Position numbers and translations under genes: made by a program
From: Lactobacillus sp. ESL0701
Lineage (GTDB): Bacteria; Bacillota; Bacilli; Lactobacillales; Lactobacillaceae
Direction: 5' to 3'
Assembly (NCBI RefSeq): GCF_029433445.1
Contig: NZ_JAQTIC010000009.1
Coordinates: 1 to 41,201 of the forward strand
Length of the DNA stretch: 41,201 nt
The notes under the pieces: model-generated
The model's input: the letters and a program-made list of their open reading frames with translations, nothing else
Told to the model about the DNA's origin: nothing
Databases searched by the model: none
Shown here: piece after piece, positions 16,817 through 24,318 of the stretch
How the letters are laid out: every line of letters begins with the position of its first letter
How positions within the stretch are numbered: position 1 is the stretch's first letter

Positions 16817-17362
16817 ATGACTACAATTTATTTAATTAGGCATGGTGAACCCGACACAAGCGTACATGATGATTGGACAAGACCATTAACTAGACTAGGA
16901 CAACAGCAAGCGCAAGAAATTGCTGATAAATTTAAGAATGTGTCGTTGACCGCTATATATTCAAGTCCGTTTAATAGAGCAGTGGCGACAGTAACACCTT
17001 TGGCGCAGCAACAAAATTTAATAGTACAAACAAGTAATTTGTTAATTGAACGTAGAATGCCTGAGTGGTTTAGTGATGCTCAAGCTTTTGATGAATATAC
17101 TAGGCAGCAGTGGCGGGACTTTACTTATACTGCAAAGGGTGGTGAATCCTTGGCAGAAGCACAGACAAGGTATCTTGATTTTTTAATGAAAATACCTGAA
17201 TCGGGGACAGTTGCAATTGGCACTCACGGGACAGTGATGAGTTTGGTCTATGATGCGGCACATCATGGTCAAGGCTTTAATTTATGGCAAAATTTACCAT
17301 ATACAGCAATTTTAAAGCTAAAAGTATTTGCAAATAGCATTGTTAATTCAAGCTTTATTTAA
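16817..17362 (+). CDS. Histidine phosphatase family protein (phosphoglycerate mutase-like)
   Basis: The N-terminal LIRHGEPD holds the phospho-accepting RHG motif. SSPFNRAVAT gives the second arginine, an acidic residue lies in IERRMPEW, and GTHGTVMS supplies the second catalytic histidine. At 181 residues it is short for a cofactor-dependent glycolytic mutase, so a general phosphatase (for example acting on a sugar phosphate or nucleotide) is more likely than phosphoglycerate mutase. It starts 1 base after the remnant frame upstream. Confidence 0.88.
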   Translation: MTTIYLIRHGEPDTSVHDDWTRPLTRLGQQQAQEIADKFKNVSLTAIYSSPFNRAVATVTPLAQQQNLIVQTSNLLIERRMPEWFSDAQAFDEYTRQQWRDFTYTAKGGESLAEAQTRYLDFLMKIPESGTVAIGTHGTVMSLVYDAAHHGQGFNLWQNLPYTAILKLKVFANSIVNSSFI

Positions 17363-17396
17363 AAAATACCGACTATAAAAATTGATGAATTTATTG

Positions 17397-17425
17397 TTGA
17401 TTTATGTAAAGAATATATTTATAAT
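17397..17425 (+). promoter_or_regulatory. Promoter of the three-gene ABC exporter operon
   Basis: TTGATT (17397-17402), a 17-base spacer, and a perfect TATAAT (17420-17425). The transcript would have a leader of about 140 bases before the first permease gene, containing the small reading frames described at 17457-17557. Confidence 0.75.
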
Positions 17426-17456
17426 AAAAAATTATAAATATTATTTAGGAAGAAAT

Positions 17457-17557
17457 ATGAAAAGAAAATTTAAAAGGTAGTAAATTGAGAGCAGGTTTTA
17501 GAACCAATGGATATAATCTTCGTACCACAGAAGCCAATCTTAAATGGAGACCATAGA
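17457..17557 (+). pseudogene. Possible frameshifted small peptide gene
   Basis: After an AGGAAG ribosome site, ATG at 17457 opens a frame of only seven codons (MKRKFKR). In a neighbouring frame an uninterrupted stretch runs to 17557 and encodes RAGFRTNGYNLRTTEANLK plus WRP, reachable from a TTG at 17486 preceded by AAAAGGTAG. Together they could be one small peptide gene broken by a frameshift, or two mini-ORFs. I recognise no family. The position, in front of an exporter of the bacteriocin-protection type, is the reason to list it. Confidence 0.25.
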
Positions 17558-17570
17558 GAGATGAATTTAA

Positions 17571-18326
17571 ATGAAAAAGTCTTTGAATAAGCCTGAATGC
17601 ATTACTTTTTGGGCTAGCGTATTACTATATATTTTGATTTCTATGTTCTGTCAAATTGGAGTTCCCCAAGAGCCTGTGTATTACAAGGCTCTTGAGCAAA
17701 ATTTTTATTTTAACAGTATTATAACTTATTTAATTCCGTTAATTGTTATCTTTATGGGTTGGCAAATGACATCAAGATATTGGTTTTCTAGTTTTAGAGA
17801 GTGGCAACTTTTAAGAAATAAAAAGAAGTATTGTTGGCAACAAGTAAAGCGATTATTTATAGTTGCAGTATTGTTCACATTAATTAGCTGGATTCTTACG
17901 ATGCCATTTGTTAAGTTAACATCATTTATTGGGGTTACTGCTCAAGACTATCAAGAGCCGTTTACTTTTAGTAATGGTCTACTATATATTTTTGGTCATG
18001 GTATGGGAATGCTTCTTGCGATATTAATTGTAATACTTCTTAATTTTGAGATAATGATGGTCCCCTTGATTAGTAATTACTGTTTCAAGAAGCAATGGCA
18101 AGTATTCGCGTTTTCTGTTTTTATAGTTACTTTTTTACCGATACTGTTATTTGGATTAGGAATCATACCAGAGCAATGGGTTAGTTATAACTTGATCGGA
18201 CTTTTTGATATTGCTGAGCGAGTAAGTCAACTGCAAGCACCTTTTTGCTTTTTGGTTTTGGTATTAATAATCGAAATAATATTATTATGTTTGATAAATA
18301 AGTATCATGAAAGGACAAGTTATTAA
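17571..18326 (+). CDS. ABC exporter permease (bacteriocin-protection type), first subunit
   Basis: A 251-residue protein with six predicted membrane segments and no other domain. Its partner ATPase follows with a one-base stop/start overlap (TAATG), and a second permease follows that, the layout of LanFEG-type lantibiotic self-protection exporters and of related ABC-2 permeases. Start at ATG 17571 with AGAGAG upstream, a weak ribosome site. No precursor peptide is clearly present, so it may be an orphan resistance transporter. Base composition is more AT-rich than in neighbouring housekeeping genes. Confidence 0.65.
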   Translation: MKKSLNKPECITFWASVLLYILISMFCQIGVPQEPVYYKALEQNFYFNSIITYLIPLIVIFMGWQMTSRYWFSSFREWQLLRNKKKYCWQQVKRLFIVAVLFTLISWILTMPFVKLTSFIGVTAQDYQEPFTFSNGLLYIFGHGMGMLLAILIVILLNFEIMMVPLISNYCFKKQWQVFAFSVFIVTFLPILLFGLGIIPEQWVSYNLIGLFDIAERVSQLQAPFCFLVLVLIIEIILLCLINKYHERTSY

Positions 18327-18967
18327 TGAATCAAGCAGTTATACTTGAAGATGTTGCCATTTCTTTTAAAAATCGTCCTTTGTTAACTAAGGTTAATTTT
18401 AAAATTTCTGCAGGAGATATTGCATTACTTAGTGGTGAAAATGGTTCAGGCAAATCAACTTTACTAAAAGTAATATGTGGACTAAGACAGCCTAAAAGTG
18501 GTCGTGTTAATGTATTTGGAAAAGAATTAGGTCCTGGAAAGTTTGCCCAGCAAACGGCAGTATTAATTAATTCTCCTAGATTTATTAATGATATGTCAGG
18601 ATTTGATAACTTGTGGGCTTTGGCACAGATTAAGCATCAGATTAGTCAAGAAACAGTTAGGTTGTGGATGAATCGTGTAGGATTAGATCCTACAAGTAAG
18701 GTAAAGGTAAGAAAGTATTCCTTAGGGATGAACCAAAAACTAGGTTTAGCACAAGCTTTAATGGAAGATGAGGACTTAATTTTGTTGGATGAACCATTAA
18801 ATGGCTTAGATAAAAGCTCAAAACAAAAAATTGTTAACTTAGTTAAAGAAGTTCATTCAGAAAACCTACAAAAAATCTTTATAATTGTTTCCCATGATAA
18901 TTATTTCAATACGATAGCCAATCGCTTTTTTGAAATTAATGGGGAAGAAGTTATCGAAAATGTTTAA
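18326..18967 (+). CDS. ABC exporter ATP-binding protein
   Basis: A 213-residue nucleotide-binding subunit. Walker A is GENGSGKST (about 36-44), Walker B is LILLDEP followed by the D-loop (NGLD), and the switch histidine is in VSHD. The signature motif is degenerate (YSLGMNQKL instead of LSGGQ), as usual in ATPases of the bacteriocin-immunity and drug-exporter ABC group. It overlaps both permease genes, so the three form one translationally coupled unit. Confidence 0.9.
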   Translation: MNQAVILEDVAISFKNRPLLTKVNFKISAGDIALLSGENGSGKSTLLKVICGLRQPKSGRVNVFGKELGPGKFAQQTAVLINSPRFINDMSGFDNLWALAQIKHQISQETVRLWMNRVGLDPTSKVKVRKYSLGMNQKLGLAQALMEDEDLILLDEPLNGLDKSSKQKIVNLVKEVHSENLQKIFIIVSHDNYFNTIANRFFEINGEEVIENV

Positions 18968-19664
18968 ATTCTTAATTAAAACAAGTCACAAAAAGATTGC
19001 TAGATTGATTATTGGATTGGTTTTAATCGCCCTTTGTGCTAGCATTTTTGGCTATATTGGACCTATTTATGGCAAACCGAGTATCTGGTCTACTTTTTTT
19101 AACTTATCTGTAGGTATGGAAATGGCGGCTTTTGTCTTGCCACTAGTAACTTTATTTGTCGGGTTTAGTATTTTTGAAATTATCGGAACGAGTTATTTTG
19201 AGGTAATTGAAATTCGTGCAGGTGAGCGAAAAGATGACTTAAATGCATTCATGGTATTAGCGTTTTTTGTGGCATTTTTAATTGAATTAACATTTCTTGT
19301 AACTGTAGTTATTAAGGGAGTATTAACTGGCATTAGTACTGATTCCAAATATTTGGGAGCGGCCTTAATTGAATTTTGGTTGCAGTTAATTGATATATAT
19401 GTATTCTTATTATTTATGTTGTTAATTCAACTGATTTTTAAAAAGACGGGGTTAACTTTTTTATTTGGTTCTGTATATACAATATTAGTGTTCGGCAGTT
19501 TAAAAGGTCTGTTACCTTTTAATCGCCCAATAATTGCTGGCACGGAATTGTTCTTTTTAGGGCGTAAGTTAATTAGTCCGGCATATTCATTTTTAGGATT
19601 AATTTGGTTGATAATAATGGTAATTGCAATTAAAATTACCGCAATTAAACTGTATGAAAAATGA
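18960..19664 (+). CDS. ABC exporter permease, second subunit
   Basis: A 234-residue integral membrane protein with about six helices and no recognisable soluble domain; it is the third gene of the exporter operon. I place the start at ATG 18960, overlapping the ATPase stop by 8 bases, because GGGGAAGAAG lies at a normal distance. A longer frame from a TTG at 18930 has no ribosome site. With the first permease it would form the heteromeric membrane channel. Confidence 0.7.
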   Translation: MFKFLIKTSHKKIARLIIGLVLIALCASIFGYIGPIYGKPSIWSTFFNLSVGMEMAAFVLPLVTLFVGFSIFEIIGTSYFEVIEIRAGERKDDLNAFMVLAFFVAFLIELTFLVTVVIKGVLTGISTDSKYLGAALIEFWLQLIDIYVFLLFMLLIQLIFKKTGLTFLFGSVYTILVFGSLKGLLPFNRPIIAGTELFFLGRKLISPAYSFLGLIWLIIMVIAIKITAIKLYEK

Positions 19665-19710
19665 TCAAGTTCTTAAAGCAATGTAAATATAAGTAAAATT
19701 ATGAGATATT

Positions 19711-19743
19711 AAAAATCGCTAGACAAAAGTCTAGCGATTTTTT
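19711..19743. terminator. Bidirectional terminator between the ABC operon and the pseudouridine synthase gene
   Basis: A perfect 13-bp stem AAAATCGCTAGAC / GTCTAGCGATTTT with a 4-base loop and A/T runs on both sides. It overlaps the last codons of the minus-strand gene. Confidence 0.9.
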
Positions 19744-20585
19744 CCTAGTGGCAATTTAACTTGAACTTTATCAAACGAAAAGGGCTTATTAAATGACATT
19801 TGGTAGGCAGTTAAATTTAAAAATTCATCTGGTCTGCATTCCGGATTATAGAGCGGATCGCCAACAATTGGGCAGCCAATAGCGGCTAAGTGGACACGAA
19901 TTTGGTGTGTGCGGCCAGTTTCAAGCTGCAATTTAATTAGTGCTGTGTCCGCTGATTTGGTTAAAACTTGATAATGGGTGATTGATGCCAAGCCATCTTC
20001 ACGAACCATTCTTTTGCGTTGGTCATTGGGGTCTTGACCAATAGGCAGAGCAATTGTATCACTTGCCCGCAATTTTTCTGGGTGACTAACAACGGCGAGG
20101 TATTCGCGATGGAAAATTTTCGTGGTTAATTCGCGATTAAGAATTGGCACGACCGCTGGATTTTTTGCGACTAGCAATAAGCCGCTGGTTAACATATCGA
20201 GCCGGTGGACAACAAAGGGACTGAAGCCTAAGTAAGTAGCACAGTCGTTTAGTGCAGTATTGGTTTCAGCTAAATTTGGGTGCGTCTTTTGTCCAGCTGG
20301 CTTATTAATGACTAATATGTCTTGGTCTTCATAAATGATGTCGGGCAAGTTGCCGCTAGCTGGATAGATACCCTGCTGGGAATCAACACAGTCCAATTCC
20401 AATTCGATTTTATCATCGGGATAGACTAACTGGTTAAAATGTCGGTAATTGCCATTGACACGAATTTTTTGTTCAATTCGTAAGAAATGACGCCATTTGC
20501 GCGGCACCAAAAGTTGGCGCAGCAAGTCACCGACAGAACATGGTTTGAGATTTTTAGGATAATTAAGTGTAAAATAATAGCTCAT
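19731..20585 (-). CDS. RNA pseudouridine synthase, RluA/RluD family
   Basis: Converts specific uridines of rRNA or tRNA into pseudouridine. An N-terminal S4-like RNA-binding segment (about 15-65) precedes the catalytic domain with the family motif HRLD (127-130, D130 catalytic) in HRLDMLTSGLLLVAKN. GRTHQIRVHLA is the second conserved block. The 284-residue length fits the family. Which site is modified (23S rRNA, or tRNA position 32) cannot be told. It is monocistronic on the minus strand and divergent from the PBP gene. Confidence 0.92.
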   Translation of the reverse strand: MSYYFTLNYPKNLKPCSVGDLLRQLLVPRKWRHFLRIEQKIRVNGNYRHFNQLVYPDDKIELELDCVDSQQGIYPASGNLPDIIYEDQDILVINKPAGQKTHPNLAETNTALNDCATYLGFSPFVVHRLDMLTSGLLLVAKNPAVVPILNRELTTKIFHREYLAVVSHPEKLRASDTIALPIGQDPNDQRKRMVREDGLASITHYQVLTKSADTALIKLQLETGRTHQIRVHLAAIGCPIVGDPLYNPECRPDEFLNLTAYQMSFNKPFSFDKVQVKLPLGKNR

Positions 20586-20672
20586 AAATATTTATTAAGT
20601 CTTTTTGTAAATAAAACTAATCCTCTTCTAATATGATACAATTCTAAGTGTTTCTAAAAAGGAGCAGAATTC

Positions 20673-22730
20673 ATGGACAATAATGAACCAAAGAAAAACG
20701 GTTTAAGTAGGGCGTGGCATCGCTTTGACAACCGTTTTTATATCGGTCGCTGGATTATTTTAATCCTGCTTAGCGTGATCCTTTTGGTTTGTACGTATTA
20801 TACCGTTAAAGTAAAAACTTCGAATATATCTAATTTAAAGGCCTCTTTGTCAACAACGACTGCCATTTATGATTATAAAGGTCAGAAGGCAGGCTCGCTG
20901 TATTCGCAAAAAGGTTCCTTTGTCGAATATAATAAAATTTCGCCAAATGTCAAGAATGCCGTGATTTCGACTGAAGATCGGACATTTTGGACCAATCCGG
21001 GCTTTAGTGCCAAAGGAATGGCACGGGCAGCATTGGGACTTGTTATTCATCACGGGCAAATTTCTGGTGGGGGATCAACCATTACCCAGCAGCTTGCCAA
21101 GAACGCACTGTTAACCCAGCAGCAAACATTTTCACGTAAGTTGGAAGAATTATTTTTTGCTGTTGAAATTACGCATGTTTATTCCAAAAAAGATATTTTA
21201 ACAATGTATCTTAATAATGCCTATTTTGGTAATGGTGTTTGGGGTGTTCAAGATGCCAGCAAAAAATATTTTGGCAAGGATGCCAGTCAGTTGACGGTTG
21301 GTGAAGGTGCAACTCTAGCGGGAATTTTGCGTAATCCTAGCCAGTATAACCCAATTGACCACATGTCGTATGCATTATCGCGGCGGAATTTGATTTTGAA
21401 TTTGATGGTTGCTAATAAGAAACTGTCGCAATCAGCTGCTAATGCGGCGCAAAAGCAAGGCTTGACTTTAGTTGATGCTTACCATAACCAAGATGGTTAT
21501 CGTTATCCGTACTTTTTTGATGCTGTGGTTGATGAAGCAATTGACCGCTACGGCTTAAAAGAAGAAGACGTAATGAACAAGGGTCTGAAGATTTATACGA
21601 CGCTAAACCAGAATTATCAAGGACAGTTGCAGGACAAATTTAATCAGGACTGGTTATTCCCACAAAACGCTGCTGATGGCACTAAAACTCAGGGAGCTAG
21701 TGTAGTAATGGATCCGGCAACTGGTGCTGTGCGAGCAGTTATTGGGGGACGCGGCAAGCATGTCTTTCGTGGATACAATCGAGCAACGCAAATGAAACGC
21801 CAGCCTGGGTCATCCATTAAGCCACTGGTTACGTATGCCCCAGCACTGCAGGAGGGTTATCACTATGACTCGCCGTTATCTAATAAATTGCAGCGGTTTG
21901 GCAAGAATGGCTACGAGCCTCACAATGTAGATAATGGCTATTCTGATAAAATACCGATGTATACGGCAGTAGCACAAAGTAAGAATGTACCGGCAGTTTG
22001 GCTTTTAGATAAGATTGGGGTTGCCAAGGGCGTTCAGTCAGCTAATAATTTTGGCTTAAAGGTACCAAAATCTGACCAGAATTTAGCTTTAGCACTTGGT
22101 GGTTTATCCAGCGGGGTCTCGCCACTGCAAATGGCTAGAGCCTACTCTGCCTTTGCCAATAAAGGAAATTTGCCCAATAATTCATACTTTATCACTAAGA
22201 TAACTGATGCTAGTGGCAAAGTTTTGGCCGAAAATCATAATCCTGGAACCCACCGGATAATTTCAACTAATACTGCCAAAGAAATGACTACCATGCTTCT
22301 TGGCGTTTTCAGTAATGGTACTGGGGTTTCGGCACAACCAAGTGGTTATCGTGTCGCTGGAAAAACTGGCTCAACAGAAGTACCTAATTCTTATGGCTTT
22401 GGTACTAAGGATCAATGGATTGTTGGTTACACCCCTGATGTCGTCATCGCAACTTGGGTTGGCTTTGATCGAACTAACAGAGAGCATTATATGCATGGTA
22501 TTTCAGAAACGGGGATTACGAGGCTGTATAAGGCTGAAATGGAAGGTATCTTGCCGTATACCGCACAAAACCAATTTACCGAGCAGGCACCTAACCAAAT
22601 TGTTAAGCAAAATGGTTCCGGAACAGATTGGACCGGTGGTATTGGCGATAAAATTGAAAAAGGTTTTGGTTCGGCGAGTCAAAAGCTCAATGAATGGTAT
22701 AATGATATCAAGGGCCTAATCGGCCATTAA
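20673..22730 (+). CDS. ponA: Class A penicillin-binding protein (PBP1A-type)
   Basis: A bifunctional peptidoglycan synthase. A short cytoplasmic tail and one membrane helix (about 27-47) precede a GT51 glycosyltransferase domain with catalytic Glu in TEDRTFW (E101) and the GGGSTITQQLAKN motif (132-144). The transpeptidase domain has S380-x-x-K383, S436-K-N438 and K564-T-G566. The C-terminus is short and Gly/Asn-rich, without added PASTA domains. AAAGGAGCAG sets the start. A YlbF-family gene follows 17 bases downstream, probably co-transcribed. Confidence 0.96.
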   Translation: MDNNEPKKNGLSRAWHRFDNRFYIGRWIILILLSVILLVCTYYTVKVKTSNISNLKASLSTTTAIYDYKGQKAGSLYSQKGSFVEYNKISPNVKNAVISTEDRTFWTNPGFSAKGMARAALGLVIHHGQISGGGSTITQQLAKNALLTQQQTFSRKLEELFFAVEITHVYSKKDILTMYLNNAYFGNGVWGVQDASKKYFGKDASQLTVGEGATLAGILRNPSQYNPIDHMSYALSRRNLILNLMVANKKLSQSAANAAQKQGLTLVDAYHNQDGYRYPYFFDAVVDEAIDRYGLKEEDVMNKGLKIYTTLNQNYQGQLQDKFNQDWLFPQNAADGTKTQGASVVMDPATGAVRAVIGGRGKHVFRGYNRATQMKRQPGSSIKPLVTYAPALQEGYHYDSPLSNKLQRFGKNGYEPHNVDNGYSDKIPMYTAVAQSKNVPAVWLLDKIGVAKGVQSANNFGLKVPKSDQNLALALGGLSSGVSPLQMARAYSAFANKGNLPNNSYFITKITDASGKVLAENHNPGTHRIISTNTAKEMTTMLLGVFSNGTGVSAQPSGYRVAGKTGSTEVPNSYGFGTKDQWIVGYTPDVVIATWVGFDRTNREHYMHGISETGITRLYKAEMEGILPYTAQNQFTEQAPNQIVKQNGSGTDWTGGIGDKIEKGFGSASQKLNEWYNDIKGLIGH

Positions 22731-22747
22731 TTTAGGAGGACTTTTAT

Positions 22748-23098
22748 ATGGTAAACATCTACGACTCAGCTAATCAATTAGCTTCTGACTTGCAAGAAAT
22801 TGACGAATACAAGGCTTTAGAAGAAGCAATTGAAGGCGTTAAAAAGAATGCTGATAGTTCTGCCTTGTTTAAGGAAATGGACAAGATGCAAGCACAAATT
22901 ATGCAAGCCCAGGCTCAAGGTCAGGATATTTCAAAGGATATTCAAGACGAATATAACCAATTGAACGAAAAAGTACAAAAGGATCCACAAATTTTGAAGC
23001 TGCTGCAAGCAGAACAAGGTTTGTACAAGACAATTGACGATGTTCAAAAGGCAATTACTAAGCCGATTAATGATCTTTATGAAGGTCTTAGAAATTAG
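22748..23098 (+). CDS. YlbF/YmcA-family protein
   Basis: A 116-residue, entirely helical soluble protein with no cysteine. It matches the YlbF/YmcA (Com_YlbF) family in length and pattern: N-terminal IYDSANQLASDLQE, a Gln/Ala-rich middle helix and a terminal LYEGLRN-like tail. In Bacillus YlbF, YmcA and YaaT act with RNase Y on RNA maturation and in competence and sporulation control. The role in lactobacilli is not established. A strong TAGGAGG precedes the ATG. It leads directly into the yhaO-yhaN-yhaM genes. Confidence 0.85.
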   Translation: MVNIYDSANQLASDLQEIDEYKALEEAIEGVKKNADSSALFKEMDKMQAQIMQAQAQGQDISKDIQDEYNQLNEKVQKDPQILKLLQAEQGLYKTIDDVQKAITKPINDLYEGLRN

Positions 23099-23106
23099 AA
23101 GTAATT

Positions 23107-24318
23107 ATGAAATTTATCCACTTGGCGGATGCACATTTAGATAGTCCATTTTTGGGGCTATCTTTTTTGCCATCTAAGCGATTTTCTCAAATAGAGCAAG
23201 CACCAAACCAGTCTTTAAGTAAGATTGTTGACCTAGCGCTAGCGGAACAGGTTGATCTGGTTTTAATTGCTGGCGACACCTTTGATAGTAATCGACCTAA
23301 TCCCAGCAGTCAGCTTTTTTTTGCTAAACAAATTGAACGTTTGACAAAAGCAGAAATTCAAGTTGTGATGATTTTTGGTAATCACGACCACATGCATGCG
23401 GCCGATTTGTTAGTGGCAGACAGTCCCTACTTTAAGTTATTGGGTGATAGCGAACAGGTTGAAACCGTGTCCTATCAGACTAAAAGTGGTTTTGATTATG
23501 ACATTAGCGGCTTTTCTTATCTTAATAATCATATTACTTCTGATCTTGTGCCGGATTTTCCTGCAAAAACTGCGCATTATACCTTTGGGATCATGCATGC
23601 GCAAGAAAAGGCAGGACAGGCTAACCAAAATGTTTATGCGCCATTTACCTTAAGTGAATTGAAAAATCTGAATTACGATTACTTTGCTCTTGGTCATATT
23701 CATTTGCGGCAGGTTCTGTCAGAGAAGCCATTAATTGTCTATCCTGGCAATATTCAGGGCCGTCATATTAACGAATTGGGTGCTAAGGGCTGTTACATGG
23801 GAACGATCAATGAGCAAACTAAGAAGACTCAAATTGAATTTGTTCCAGCTAGTCCGATTACTTGGGCTAAAGCTAAGTTGACTTTAACTGCCGAAATTAG
23901 CCCTAATGACTTGCATATGCATCTTTTGTCAAGCCTTAAACCACAGACAACAACTTATTATAGTCTGCAAATTATTGGTGCGGAATATTTGAATGAGCAA
24001 GAACGTGAATTGATGCAGGATACCGATTATTGGCAGTCAGTTTCGCAAGAATTGGCTTTTGATTCGCAACTAGTGGATGTGCGTTTTACGGCTAATAGCC
24101 GATTAGAGATTGCTGCCAATGACCAGGCTTATTTTACCCAGGCAGAAAGTGAAATTTTTACGCCAACAACGTTTGCCAAGTTAAGTAAAGATTGGCTTAA
24201 AAAAGATGATTTAGCTGCTAAACTTGCACAAGATCCCGAGTTTTTACAAGAAGTGAAGGATTTGGCCGCGGTTAAGTTAAATAATGAATTAAAGGGGATT
24301 AATGATGAAGCTGATTAA
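23107..24318 (+). CDS. yhaO: Metallophosphoesterase / DNA repair exonuclease YhaO
   Basis: A 403-residue SbcD/Mre11-like phosphoesterase. The metal-binding series is intact: DAHLD (about 8-12), GDTFD, GNHDH and GHIH. A C-terminal capping region follows. The partner gene yhaN, an SMC-like ATPase, overlaps its 3' end by 17 bases, so the pair probably forms an SbcCD/Mre11-Rad50-like complex acting on DNA ends. Bacillus has the same trio (yhaM-yhaN-yhaO). Confidence 0.9.
   Translation: MKFIHLADAHLDSPFLGLSFLPSKRFSQIEQAPNQSLSKIVDLALAEQVDLVLIAGDTFDSNRPNPSSQLFFAKQIERLTKAEIQVVMIFGNHDHMHAADLLVADSPYFKLLGDSEQVETVSYQTKSGFDYDISGFSYLNNHITSDLVPDFPAKTAHYTFGIMHAQEKAGQANQNVYAPFTLSELKNLNYDYFALGHIHLRQVLSEKPLIVYPGNIQGRHINELGAKGCYMGTINEQTKKTQIEFVPASPITWAKAKLTLTAEISPNDLHMHLLSSLKPQTTTYYSLQIIGAEYLNEQERELMQDTDYWQSVSQELAFDSQLVDVRFTANSRLEIAANDQAYFTQAESEIFTPTTFAKLSKDWLKKDDLAAKLAQDPEFLQEVKDLAAVKLNNELKGINDEAD

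Noticed and set aside
16817..17362. Glycolytic phosphoglycerate mutase
   Set aside because: At 181 residues it is too short for the usual cofactor-dependent mutase of about 230 residues; a general histidine phosphatase is the safer call despite the nearby aldolase gene.
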